Of a DNA stretch of 64,000 nucleotides, positions 32,619-41,883 are shown in pieces (the first letter of the stretch is position 1; each line of letters begins with the position of its first letter). Both the position numbers and the translations under genes were made by a program. The notes under the pieces were generated by a model. The model saw only the letters and a program-made list of their open reading frames with translations, was not told the origin of the DNA and did no database searches. The DNA comes from an uncultured Ruminiclostridium sp. (GTDB taxonomy: Bacteria > Bacillota > Clostridia > Oscillospirales > Ruminococcaceae): the NCBI GenBank assembly GCA_947627695.1, contig CANQXF010000005.1, positions 104,987 through 168,986 on the forward strand, read 5' to 3'.

Positions 32619-34380
32619 GAAAAACAAAGGCGGCTTTGCCGTGCTGAAAAGGATACTGACTTTCTCAAAGCCGTATCTTCATTTTCCCATACTTGCAATG
32701 GTCTTTTCCGTGATAAATGTGGCTATGACTTTGTATATCCCCATTCTTATAGGCAACGCCATAGACTGCGCTGTGGGAATGGGTCAGGTGGATTTTGACT
32801 CAATTCTGCCCATACTGATAAAGCTGGGTATTGCGGCGGCCGCGGCGGCGCTGTCAAGCTGGCTGGTAAATCTTTGCACAAACAAGATAACCTACCTTAC
32901 CGTCAGGGACATACGCAGAAAGGTCTTTGACACTTTACAAAAAGTCCCCCTTTCCTATATCGACAAAACCCCTCACGGCGACCTGATAAGCCGTATGATA
33001 ACCGATACCGACCAGATCTCAGACGGTCTGCTTATGGGCTTTACACAGCTTTTCACAGGGATAGTCACCATTCTGGGAACGCTGGGCTTTATGCTGTCCA
33101 TCGACCCGTGGATAACGCTCATCGTGGTGTTTATCACGCCGCTTTCCTTTTTTGTTGCGTCGTTCGTGGCAAAGCACAGCTTTGATATGTTCAGGAAGCA
33201 GTCGGAGGCAAGGGGAAAAATGACCGCCCTCACCGAAGAAATGATAGGCGGACAGCATCTGGTAAAGGCTTTCTCCCACGAGGACGAAGCGCAGGCGGAA
33301 TTTGACGTTATCAACGAAGATCTGCGGGAATACAGCGTCAAAGCGGTGTTCTTCTCCTCGCTGACAAATCCCTCAACCCGCTTTGTGAACGGGCTGATAT
33401 ATGCGGGAGTGGGAATTTTTGGTGCGGTGAGCGCACTGGCGGGACACATTTCCGTGGGACAGCTGAGTTGTTTTCTCACCTACGCAAATCAGTACACAAA
33501 GCCGTTCAACGAAATTTCGGGGGTAATCACCGAGCTGCAAAGCGCGCTTGCCTGCGCGGCAAGAGTTTTTCAGGTGATAGACGCTGGGACGGAAAGTCCC
33601 GAACCTGAAAACGCAGTAATACTTGACGAAGAAAATATTGACGGCAGAGTTGAGCTTAAGGATATATTCTTCTCATACGAGCCTGAAAAGCCGCTGATAG
33701 AGGGACTTTCACTAAACGTGGAAAAGGGGCGCAAGATCGCAATAGTAGGTCCAACAGGCTGCGGAAAGACTACGCTTATCAACCTGCTGATGAGGTTTTA
33801 CGACGTAAACGGCGGCGAGATAAGGGTCAGCGGCTATCCCGTAAAGGAGATAACGAGAAATTCCCTGCGGGGCTCTTACGGAATGGTCTTGCAGGAAACC
33901 TGGCTCAAGGGCGGCACCGTTTACGAGAATATCGCCTACGGCAAGCCTGACGCCACAAAGGAAGAAGTGATAAATGCGGCGAAGGCGGCGCACGCACACA
34001 GCTTTATCAAGCGCTTGCCCGACGGGTACGACACGCTTATTTCCGATGATGAAACGAACATCTCACAGGGGCAGAAACAGCTTCTTTGCATAGCGAGAGT
34101 TATGCTTTGCCTGCCGCCTATGCTGATACTGGACGAAGCCACCTCCTCCATAGACACTATGACCGAGCGCAGGATACAAAACGCCTTTGACGAGATGACA
34201 AAGGGGCGCACCAGCTTTATCGTGGCGCACAGGCTTTCCACCATAAAGGAGGCGGACTGCATACTGGTTATGCAGTCGGGGCATATCGTGGAAATGGGAC
34301 GGCACCAACAGCTTATGGAAAAGGGCGGGTTTTACGCGGGACTTTACAACAGTCAGTTTGAATCGGGAATGAACGGATAA
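32611..34380 (+). CDS. ABC exporter half-transporter, subunit 2
   Basis: 589 residues from the ATG at 32611 (GGAGG 6 bases upstream). Membrane domain about 20-330, then Walker A VGPTGCGKTT, signature NISQGQKQLLCIARV and Walker B MLILDEATSSID with the catalytic Glu present. Together with the preceding Asp-bearing subunit it forms the classic heterodimer with one consensus and one degenerate ATP site. The signature has SQGQ rather than SGGQ, a known variant in these partners. Confidence 0.92.
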   Translation: MAEKNKGGFAVLKRILTFSKPYLHFPILAMVFSVINVAMTLYIPILIGNAIDCAVGMGQVDFDSILPILIKLGIAAAAAALSSWLVNLCTNKITYLTVRDIRRKVFDTLQKVPLSYIDKTPHGDLISRMITDTDQISDGLLMGFTQLFTGIVTILGTLGFMLSIDPWITLIVVFITPLSFFVASFVAKHSFDMFRKQSEARGKMTALTEEMIGGQHLVKAFSHEDEAQAEFDVINEDLREYSVKAVFFSSLTNPSTRFVNGLIYAGVGIFGAVSALAGHISVGQLSCFLTYANQYTKPFNEISGVITELQSALACAARVFQVIDAGTESPEPENAVILDEENIDGRVELKDIFFSYEPEKPLIEGLSLNVEKGRKIAIVGPTGCGKTTLINLLMRFYDVNGGEIRVSGYPVKEITRNSLRGSYGMVLQETWLKGGTVYENIAYGKPDATKEEVINAAKAAHAHSFIKRLPDGYDTLISDDETNISQGQKQLLCIARVMLCLPPMLILDEATSSIDTMTERRIQNAFDEMTKGRTSFIVAHRLSTIKEADCILVMQSGHIVEMGRHQQLMEKGGFYAGLYNSQFESGMNG

Positions 34381-34404
34381 ACGGGATTTTTCATCTTGCA
34401 AGTA

Positions 34405-34454
34405 AATACAAAAAGACCGAGGGCGCAGTAAACGGAAATTTACTGCGCCCTCGG
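34405..34454 (-). terminator. Terminator of ftsZ and the dcw operon
   Basis: A 16-bp perfect stem (CCGAGGGCGCAGTAAA, 34417-34432, with its complement at 34439-34454) is followed on the minus strand by TCTTTTTG. It separates the convergent exporter and dcw operons. Confidence 0.85.
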
Positions 34455-34470
34455 CTATTATGGAGAGTAC

Positions 34471-35763
34471 TTATGAGTTGTTAGTCTTGTTGTCTTTTTT
34501 ACGGGAATCAAATATCTCCTGAAGGTCGGAGAAGCGCTCCTGCTGCTGAAGATTTCCCAAAGTGTTCTGGATTATGGTGGAAAGGTCTTCAGAATTATTA
34601 CTGCTGGTAACTATCTGGTCGTTGTCGCTCTTGGGAGATACCAAAGAGGGAGAGGCGCTGTCGCTTTGCTTTTCGGCAGCTATCTTCTGCACCGTCTTGT
34701 TTCCGCCTTCACGGAAAGCGGTGGCGATAACGGCAATGCTGATAGTATCGGTAATATCATCACGCTGGCTTACGCCCTGGATCATTTCAACAGAAGGATC
34801 AGCCGCCTCAGAGATCATGCTGACAACGTCATGCAGATCGGAGATAGCGCTGTCGGAAGAAAGCGTAACGTTGACAAGCAGCTTTGTAGCGTGGTTGATG
34901 GAGGTTTCCAGCAGAGGGCTGTTGACCACCTGAGAAACGGCCTCCTGTATCTTGTTCTCGCCTGATGCCACGCCGAAAGCAATGTGAGCGTCGCCTGAGC
35001 CCTGGAGTATGGAGCAAAGGTCGGCAAAGTCGGTGCCTATTCTGCCCGTGGTGCTTTCATATACTACGTCGGAGATTATCTTGACAGAGCGATAAAGCAC
35101 GTCGTCCACCATTGCGAACGCCTGCTTGAAGCTGAGCATTCTTTCGTTCGTCTTGAGCAGTCTTTCGTTGGGGATTATCAGCAGGGAGTCAACGTGCTTG
35201 CGCATTTCGTCTATGCCCTTGATAGCCTGGTTCATCTTGTATTCGCGTTCGTACTCGAAAGGCTTTGTAACGACGCCTACCGTGATTATGCCCATTTCCT
35301 GAGCGATCTCGGCTACCACGGGAGCTGCGCCCGTACCAGTTCCGCCGCCCATACCTGCGCCGATAAATACGATAGACGCGCCTTCAAGTATCTTTTCTAT
35401 ATCCTCACGGCTTTCCTTTGCCGCTTCCGCCGCAATTTCGGGACGTCCGCCCGCGCCTCTGCCCTTGCAGCACTTTTTGCCTATCTGGATACGGCGCATA
35501 AGGGTCTTGTCCTTGTTTCGCAGCGCCGCAACATCGGTGTTAAGGGCGATAAATTCTATCTTATCGCGAAGGTCGGACATTACGTCTCCGCCCTTTGCTT
35601 CAAGCTCCTCCGCTTCCTTCTTATAGAGCCTTGCCATATATTCAACGGCGTTTCCGCCGCCGCCGCCTACGCCGATGACCTTTATTTTTACGTCATAGAC
35701 CGCGCTTTCGTCAAGATTGTCATACTCAAGATCGAGATTGTCTTCATCAATAAATACGCCCAT
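34471..35763 (-). CDS. ftsZ: Cell division protein FtsZ, divergent
   Basis: 430 residues. GTP-binding tubulin signature [12 protein letters not shown] is intact, as are [18 protein letters not shown] and the synergy-loop acids in GTDFADL. It differs from ordinary FtsZ: about 15 extra residues after the first glycine loop ([20 protein letters not shown]), GAGGRPEIA in place of the usual GAGANPEIG, Gly in place of the usual Asn in the T7 loop, and a C-terminus ([13 protein letters not shown]) without the DIPxFLR-type peptide that binds FtsA/SepF. It forms the last gene of the dcw cluster. It may be a second, specialised FtsZ. Confidence 0.88.
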   Translation of the reverse strand: MGVFIDEDNLDLEYDNLDESAVYDVKIKVIGVGGGGGNAVEYMARLYKKEAEELEAKGGDVMSDLRDKIEFIALNTDVAALRNKDKTLMRRIQIGKKCCKGRGAGGRPEIAAEAAKESREDIEKILEGASIVFIGAGMGGGTGTGAAPVVAEIAQEMGIITVGVVTKPFEYEREYKMNQAIKGIDEMRKHVDSLLIIPNERLLKTNERMLSFKQAFAMVDDVLYRSVKIISDVVYESTTGRIGTDFADLCSILQGSGDAHIAFGVASGENKIQEAVSQVVNSPLLETSINHATKLLVNVTLSSDSAISDLHDVVSMISEAADPSVEMIQGVSQRDDITDTISIAVIATAFREGGNKTVQKIAAEKQSDSASPSLVSPKSDNDQIVTSSNNSEDLSTIIQNTLGNLQQQERFSDLQEIFDSRKKDNKTNNS

Positions 35764-35891
35764 TTTGTACCTCCGATAGTTTTTTCACACAATCTATTGT
35801 ATCAGATTTTTTTTAATAATGCAATAGTTTTTTTAAATTTCTTTACAATTTAATGTCATATTTTTGCAGGAAAATTTTACCTTAATGGCGT

Positions 35892-36968
35892 TTATTCCTC
35901 CGCTGTGGTCTCGTCGCCGGGCTCTTCTCCCGTACCGTCGTCCGTTCCGTCCTCGGCGGGAGTAGTAGCGGGAGCTTCCGTGCTGTGAATTGGTCGCTTT
36001 ACAACACGGTCGGGGTTTGACAGGATAAGCTCGCACTGCTCGTTTTCAAGTATTTCCGTTTCTATAAGCTGAGCGGCGTATTCTATCTTTATGTCAAGCT
36101 GAGTTATCGCTCCGACGTGCATTTCTATCCTGCCGTCGTACTTCACTGTTATATCCAGTGTGTCGGCAAGATTTATCTCGCAGGAGGAAGCGAGGGAGTT
36201 TTCTGCCATAGTATCTATGATCTGGCGGGCTATCTCAATGCGCTTTTCCTCGTCGTCCTCAAGCACTGCGCCCTCCTGCGCCGATGTGTCGGGGGAATAG
36301 CCCCTTATCACAGGACAGTCGGGAAGGCTGTCGGAAGTTCCCAGAAGTCTTCCCCTTTCGGACATAAGGTAATATTTTCCAAGGCTGTAAAACGCCGCTT
36401 TGGGCTTTGCCGCCTCCACGGTTATCACAAGGCGGTTGGGGAACGCCCTGCTTATCACGGCGGAATCTATGTTCACAAGCTGAGTGGTTATATCCTCCTG
36501 CGCTTTTCCGATATTTATGCGAAGAAGATTGTCCCCCTCGCTTATCCCGCTGGCGGAAATTATCTGCTGGTCGGTATAAACGGTGTCGCCCACTATCTCA
36601 AAGCTGCTGATGTTGAACAGCACCGTAACGGACAAAATGCAGAGAACGGCGGTAGCCGCTATTCCCGCCAGAACGTAGTAAAGAATATAGCTGCCCCGCT
36701 TTTTGCGGGTCTTTTTCTTATTTTTGTCCGAGGAGGAGGAACGGCGCTTGGAATAATCCTCGCCACGCTCGGCTATCTCACGCTGTCTTGCCTGCTCCTG
36801 CATTCGTCTGCGCTGGGGGCTGACGGGAGGAGCTTCCCTGACGGAAGAGCCTTTCTTTTTCTTCTTTTTTCTCTTTTTAACGTCACGCTTAGAGCTTTCG
36901 TTGTGGTATTGCTGATAAAGCTGCTCGTCTGTAAGGGTCCTCCGCTTTTCGGGACGGTATTCGGGCAT
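35892..36968 (-). CDS. ftsQ: Cell division protein FtsQ/DivIB
   Basis: 358 residues. A long basic cytoplasmic N-terminus (about 90 residues with KKRKKKKKK) is followed by one helix (YILYYVLAGIAATAVLCIL), a POTRA domain (ISSFEIVGDTVYTDQQII), the FtsQ beta domain (NRLVITVEAAKPKAAFY) and a Thr/Glu/Asp-rich tail. It links early and late division proteins outside the membrane. Position between murA and ftsZ is normal for a Gram-positive dcw cluster. The symbol could equally be divIB. Confidence 0.85.
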   Translation of the reverse strand: MPEYRPEKRRTLTDEQLYQQYHNESSKRDVKKRKKKKKKGSSVREAPPVSPQRRRMQEQARQREIAERGEDYSKRRSSSSDKNKKKTRKKRGSYILYYVLAGIAATAVLCILSVTVLFNISSFEIVGDTVYTDQQIISASGISEGDNLLRINIGKAQEDITTQLVNIDSAVISRAFPNRLVITVEAAKPKAAFYSLGKYYLMSERGRLLGTSDSLPDCPVIRGYSPDTSAQEGAVLEDDEEKRIEIARQIIDTMAENSLASSCEINLADTLDITVKYDGRIEMHVGAITQLDIKIEYAAQLIETEILENEQCELILSNPDRVVKRPIHSTEAPATTPAEDGTDDGTGEEPGDETTAEE

Positions 36969-37060
36969 TTTTCATCATTCCTTCCTTTTGAGCAAGCTCT
37001 TTTTTGACAGTCCGTTTTTGTGAATTAAAGTCTGCGGCGTTTCATATATATTACAAAGAT

Positions 37061-38326
37061 TTATTTTCTCACGATATCGGCGCCAACGCTTCGCAAAACG
37101 CCCTCGATGTTCTCATATCCTCTGTCGATGTGGGAAAGTCCCGTTATCCGTGAAGTTCCCTCTGCGGCAAGAGCCGCCGTCACTAATGCCGCCCCGCCCC
37201 GCAGGTCAGTTGCCACAAGCTCTGCGCCGAGCAGCTTTTTCGTGCCTATCACTACTGCAACTCTGCCCTCGACGCTTATGTTTGCGCCAAGACGGACCAG
37301 CTCTCCTGCGTGCTTGAAGCGGTTCTCAAAAATATTTTCAACAAATACGCTTGTTCCCTCCGCAACGGCGGTCAGCGCCATAAGCGGGGGCTGGGCGTCG
37401 GTGGGGAAGCCGGGGTGGACGTTGGTCCTCACCGTTCCGGGAGAAACGAGGGGACGCCTTACGTTGATGAACACGTTTCCCTTTCCGTAGGTGTATATAC
37501 TGCAAGCCATACGCTCAAGCACGGCTATGACGGGGCGCAGGTGGTCGTGGTCGGCGTTGGTGAGTATCAGCTCGCCGCCCGTTATCGCTCCGCAGCAAAG
37601 GTATGTAGCCGCCGCTATACGGTCGGGCATTATCCTGTGTTCGCAGGACCCAAGCTGTTTTACTCCCTCTATCACTACGGTGCTTTCGCCTGCTCCCTTT
37701 ATCTTTCCGCCGCATTTGTTGAGGAATGCGGCAAGGTCGGCTATCTCAGGCTCTCTGGCGGCGTTGTGTATCTCGGTAGTTCCCTCCGCCAAGGAAGCCG
37801 CAAGCATTATATTCTCGGTAGCGCCGACGGAGGAGAAGGAAAGCGTTATCCTCGCCCCGTGAAGTCCTTTCGGGGCGGTACATTCAAGGTAGCCGTGCCT
37901 TTCGTCTATCTGCGCTCCCATTTCCCGCAAAGCCGCAAGGTGGAAGTCGATGGGTCTCGGTCCCAGCTCGCAGCCGCCGGGGAACGACATTCTGCAATGC
38001 CCGCAGCGGGCGAGCACCGAACCTAAAAAAATTATTGAGGAGCGCATCTCCCGCATAAGGGAGGCAGGCACCTCCGTTCCGCTTATCACCGAGGAATCAA
38101 CGGTCACCGTATTCTTTTCCCTCGTGCATTTGCAGCCCAGACATTCAAGTATGCGGCAGGCAAAATCACAGTCTGACAAGTGGGGACAGTTATGTAAGAC
38201 TGATTGTCCCCCGCACAGCACCGTCGCCGCAAGCAGCGGCAAGGCGCTGTTCTTGGCTCCCTGAACGGATATTTCGCCCTCCAGCCTTTTGCCGCCGTTT
38301 ATAACTATACGCTGCTGCTCCGCCAT
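37061..38326 (-). CDS. murA: UDP-N-acetylglucosamine 1-carboxyvinyltransferase
   Basis: 421 residues. Start with GGKRLEGEISVQGAKNSALP, catalytic Cys in SFPGGCELGPRPIDFH, and the later MTDAQP-like segment GFPTDAQPPLMAL. It transfers enolpyruvate from PEP to UDP-GlcNAc, the first committed step of peptidoglycan synthesis. With Cys present the enzyme should be fosfomycin-sensitive. Confidence 0.93.
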   Translation of the reverse strand: MAEQQRIVINGGKRLEGEISVQGAKNSALPLLAATVLCGGQSVLHNCPHLSDCDFACRILECLGCKCTREKNTVTVDSSVISGTEVPASLMREMRSSIIFLGSVLARCGHCRMSFPGGCELGPRPIDFHLAALREMGAQIDERHGYLECTAPKGLHGARITLSFSSVGATENIMLAASLAEGTTEIHNAAREPEIADLAAFLNKCGGKIKGAGESTVVIEGVKQLGSCEHRIMPDRIAAATYLCCGAITGGELILTNADHDHLRPVIAVLERMACSIYTYGKGNVFINVRRPLVSPGTVRTNVHPGFPTDAQPPLMALTAVAEGTSVFVENIFENRFKHAGELVRLGANISVEGRVAVVIGTKKLLGAELVATDLRGGAALVTAALAAEGTSRITGLSHIDRGYENIEGVLRSVGADIVRK

Positions 38327-38403
38327 TCAAAATCACCCTTTCTTCAGCATTTTCCTTTCAGTCTATGCGTAAAGAGTGATTTTGGTTCAGGGACAAGCGG
38401 CGT

Positions 38404-39531
38404 TTACGCCTTGTCTTTTCCCACCAGATCTATTATTTCGCTTAAAATGATATCTGCGGCGTTGGTCTTTGCCATTTTGCGGGCGTTTTCGCCCATAAGC
38501 TCCAGCCTGTCAACGTCGGAAAAAAGCCCTCCTATCGTTTCCACCAGCCAGCCGCCTGTAAGCTCGCTGTCCTCCTTAAGGACGGCGGCGTGAGCGTCTA
38601 CTAACGTTTTCGCATTGTAATACTGATGATTTTCGGCGGCGTAAGGGTAGGGGATAAGGATAGACGCCCTGCCTATCGCCATTATTTCGGTAAGGGTCAT
38701 TGAACCCGCCCTTGATATGATAACGTCGGCGGCGCACATACAAGTGTACATATTGTCGATATATTCCCTCAGCATAAGGCGGTCGGAGCCTTTGTCAACG
38801 CTGTTTTCCTCAAGCAGCTGCCAGAAGCTGTCACGTCCGTTCCCGCCGTAGGAGTGGATATGATTTATGCCGCCCTTTTTCTGCTCCCAGCGGATAAGCT
38901 GTGCAACGGCGGAGTTTATCCTTGCTGCTCCAAGACTTCCCCCCGTGGAAAGGATCGTAAAGCCCTCGGGCAGTCCCAGTCTTTCCCGTGCCGCCTGTTT
39001 GTTTTCTATTATAATGTTGTTGCGCAGGGGGTTGCCCGTTACAACGCAGTTTTCAGTGTGCTTTAAATGCTGTAAGCAGTCGGAGGAGGCAACGAATACC
39101 TTGTCCGCCGTTTTGGAAAGCATACGGGTGGTGACGCCGGGGAAGGAATTGCTCTCGTGGGTCACTGTTTTTATGCCCATTTTTGCCGCTTCTTTCAATA
39201 CGGCGGCGCAGACGTAGCCGCCCGTTCCGAGACAGACGTCGGGCTTAAAGTCCCTTATCAGCTTTTTCACCTGAGGGAAGGCGGCGGCGTAATAATATGC
39301 CGCCTGAGCGTTATGCTTTATCCCGGAAAGGGAAAAGCCCCGCTGAAGTCCAGCCATTTTTATCCCCACGAAATCATAGCCCGCTTTTTTTACAAGCCTT
39401 GCCTCCATTCCGTCGGGAGTTCCCACAAAAAGCACTTCGCTTTTTGGAAACACGTTTACTATCTTATCGACTATTGCGAGAGCCGGATTTATATGTCCTG
39501 CCGTTCCGCCCGCCGCTGCAAGCACCCTCAT
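38404..39531 (-). CDS. murG: Lipid II synthase (GlcNAc transferase) MurG
   Basis: 375 residues. The glycine-rich loop GGTAGHINPALAI and the second loop GGSLGAARIN mark MurG, followed by the UDP-binding region RAGSMTLTEIMA. It adds GlcNAc to lipid I at the inner membrane face. It lies between ftsW and murA as in other Gram-positive clusters. Confidence 0.93.
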   Translation of the reverse strand: MRVLAAAGGTAGHINPALAIVDKIVNVFPKSEVLFVGTPDGMEARLVKKAGYDFVGIKMAGLQRGFSLSGIKHNAQAAYYYAAAFPQVKKLIRDFKPDVCLGTGGYVCAAVLKEAAKMGIKTVTHESNSFPGVTTRMLSKTADKVFVASSDCLQHLKHTENCVVTGNPLRNNIIIENKQAARERLGLPEGFTILSTGGSLGAARINSAVAQLIRWEQKKGGINHIHSYGGNGRDSFWQLLEENSVDKGSDRLMLREYIDNMYTCMCAADVIISRAGSMTLTEIMAIGRASILIPYPYAAENHQYYNAKTLVDAHAAVLKEDSELTGGWLVETIGGLFSDVDRLELMGENARKMAKTNAADIILSEIIDLVGKDKA

Positions 39532-39560
39532 TTTTTATCTTTCCTTTCAGATTTTTCACA

Positions 39561-40805
39561 CTATTTCAGCTCGGACTTGCGGGATACGCTGAGAAGTATG
39601 CCCATTTCCGCAAGCTGCATTATAAGCGCCGTTCCGCCGTAGCTGAAGAACGGGAGAGAAATACCCGTATTCGGCACGGAGTTGGTAACGACGGCTATGT
39701 TCAGCAATGCCTGCAAGCCGATTTGGAAGGTTATGCCGAACGCCATCATCATACCGAATTTGTCCCTTGCTTTTGAGGCAATGTAAAAGCCTCTCCACAC
39801 AAGTATGATGAACAGGAGTATCACCAGCGCCGCCCCCACAAAGCCAAGCTCCTCGCAGAGAACGGAGAATACAAAGTCGTTTCTTGACATAGGCAGATAG
39901 TTGTATTTTTGTCTTGAGTTGCCGAAGCCGAGCCCAAACATTCCGCCGCTGCCTATGGTTATAAGGGACTGATAGGTCTGGAAGGTCTTATCCTGTATAT
40001 CTGCTTCGGGGTCGGTGAAGCTGAGCATACGAGCGCTGAAATAATCGTAGCCCAAAGCGTTCAGCGCAAGTATGCCGATAACGAGCAGTGCCGCAAGTGC
40101 GGCTATCATAATAAGCAGATGCTTTATGTTGGCACCTGAAACGAACATCATGGCAAAGCCTATGCAAAAGACGATTATAGTTCCCGAAAGGTGGGGCTGG
40201 ATTATCATCAGTAAGCAGGAAAGACCAAGTATAAGGGCAAGCGGGCAAAATCCACGCTTAAATTCCTTTATATGCTCGAAATGTCGGGAAACGTAAAAGG
40301 CAAATAAAACTATAACGGCGAATTTCAGCAGTTCCGACGGCTGAAAGGTTATACTGCCTATCTGTATCCAGCGTTCGGAGCCGTACTGGGACGTGCCCAT
40401 CAGCTTTACCGCCGCCATAAGTCCCACCGTAACTATGGAGATGGTCACGACCACCCACTTTTTCTGAAACAGGTGATAATCTATGGCGGAAAGTATCATC
40501 ATTATAACAACTCCCGCCACGGCGAATACCGCCTGACGCTTGAAGTAGTACAGGCTGTCGCCCTTTTCGTAATAAGCGTTGGCGTAGCTTGCGGAGAACA
40601 TCATAATTACTCCGAAAGCAAGAAGTATCATAACTATGGTGAACATAGCGTAGTCAAAGCCTTCGCGGGGAACAAAGGCCTTTTTCGGCTTTTCCTGTAC
40701 TGCGGCGTCCTGCACCGCAGGCTTTGGCGCAGACTTTGGAGCCGACTTTTTAGCAGGTCTTACTGCGGGCTTTGATACGCCTGTTTTTTTCTTTTTGTCA
40801 AGCAT
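39561..40805 (-). CDS. ftsW: SEDS peptidoglycan glycosyltransferase FtsW
   Basis: 414 residues. A cytoplasmic N-terminal extension of about 55 residues, rich in Lys, Pro and Ala, precedes about ten helices. SEDS hallmarks include the sequence around GYDYFSARMLSFTDPEAD, GSGGMFGLGFGNSRQKYNYLP and PNTGISLPFFSYGGTAL. It polymerises lipid II at the septum with its PBP partner (43470-45740). Confidence 0.92.
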   Translation of the reverse strand: MLDKKKKTGVSKPAVRPAKKSAPKSAPKPAVQDAAVQEKPKKAFVPREGFDYAMFTIVMILLAFGVIMMFSASYANAYYEKGDSLYYFKRQAVFAVAGVVIMMILSAIDYHLFQKKWVVVTISIVTVGLMAAVKLMGTSQYGSERWIQIGSITFQPSELLKFAVIVLFAFYVSRHFEHIKEFKRGFCPLALILGLSCLLMIIQPHLSGTIIVFCIGFAMMFVSGANIKHLLIMIAALAALLVIGILALNALGYDYFSARMLSFTDPEADIQDKTFQTYQSLITIGSGGMFGLGFGNSRQKYNYLPMSRNDFVFSVLCEELGFVGAALVILLFIILVWRGFYIASKARDKFGMMMAFGITFQIGLQALLNIAVVTNSVPNTGISLPFFSYGGTALIMQLAEMGILLSVSRKSELK

Positions 40806-40859
40806 TTGGAATGCCTCCTTACACGAGGGGAGCTGAGAACGTTTATTTCAATATATATT

Positions 40860-41879
40860 TCAGAAGGTAAAGGCGGAAAGCAGTATCGCCGCCGTTCCCG
40901 CCAGCATTGCCAGCAGGGAGAACACTACGTCTATCTTTATTTCCTTCCACCCTCTAAGCTCAAAGCTGTGGTGGATAGGGGTCATTTTGAAAAGTCTTTT
41001 TCCGTGGGTCAGTTTGAAATACGTCGTTTGTATCAGAACGGTCAGCGCCTCCCAGATGTAGACTGCCGCCGCAACTATCATCACGATCTCACAGCCCGAG
41101 CCTATTCCCACCGCGGCAACAAGTCCGCCCAGGAACATTGAGCCTGTGTCGCCCATAAATACCTTTGCAGGAGGGAAATTCCAAAGGAGAAATCCCAGAC
41201 AGCCGCCTGCCGCCGCAACGGTAAGCACTGTCATTCCGAAAAGATGAATGTTGGCGGTTATCACCGCAAAGGAGATGAAATAAACAAAGGAAACACAGCC
41301 GCACAGCCCGTCTATTCCGTCGGTGAGGTTCACGGCGTTCACAAGATAAAGTATAACAAGACCCATTAAGATGTAGTAGAAAAAGGAAAGGTCGAGCTGT
41401 CCCAGGAAAGGTATCTCTATCGCCGTGGAGGTGTCGCCGCTGAGTACACGGGAGGTGAAATACGCCGCTATTATCAGCACCTGAAGGACTATCTTCTGCA
41501 TTACGGAAAGCCCCTCGTTGCGCTTTTTGCGGACTTTTATATAATCGTCGACAAATCCCACAAAGCCGAAGCAAAGTCCCATTATCAGCGCCGATATCGC
41601 CTTTAATGCGTCGGGAGCGCCTACGGTGTCAAAGCTGATAAGCTGGCAGTTCCAGAGTATGATATAACCTATGATAAAGGCGGCGGTTATTCCGATATAA
41701 AACATCAGACCGCCCATTGTGGGAGTTCCCTCTTTTTTCTCCTTGTGCCATTTGGGTCCTATATCGAGGATCGTCTGTCCGTATTTCAGCCGTTTCAGCA
41801 CGGGTACGAGCCAGCAGCCCATACACGCGGTTATCGCCGCGGCGGCCACCGCCACGGTAAGTGTTATCCATAAGCTCAT
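40860..41879 (-). CDS. mraY: Phospho-N-acetylmuramoyl-pentapeptide transferase
   Basis: 339 residues from the ATG at 41879, with AAGGA upstream overlapping the end of murE. About ten helices; signature HKEKKEGTPTMGGL, catalytic Asp pair in GFVDDYIKV, NLTDGIDGL and FMGDTGSMFLGG. It makes lipid I from UDP-MurNAc-pentapeptide and undecaprenyl phosphate. Confidence 0.94.
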   Translation of the reverse strand: MSLWITLTVAVAAAAITACMGCWLVPVLKRLKYGQTILDIGPKWHKEKKEGTPTMGGLMFYIGITAAFIIGYIILWNCQLISFDTVGAPDALKAISALIMGLCFGFVGFVDDYIKVRKKRNEGLSVMQKIVLQVLIIAAYFTSRVLSGDTSTAIEIPFLGQLDLSFFYYILMGLVILYLVNAVNLTDGIDGLCGCVSFVYFISFAVITANIHLFGMTVLTVAAAGGCLGFLLWNFPPAKVFMGDTGSMFLGGLVAAVGIGSGCEIVMIVAAAVYIWEALTVLIQTTYFKLTHGKRLFKMTPIHHSFELRGWKEIKIDVVFSLLAMLAGTAAILLSAFTF

Positions 41880-41883
41880 ATGT

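Noticed and set aside
36117..38026. Long plus-strand frames opposite ftsQ and murA
   Set aside because: They mirror well-conserved minus-strand genes with full motif sets and lack ribosome binding sites.
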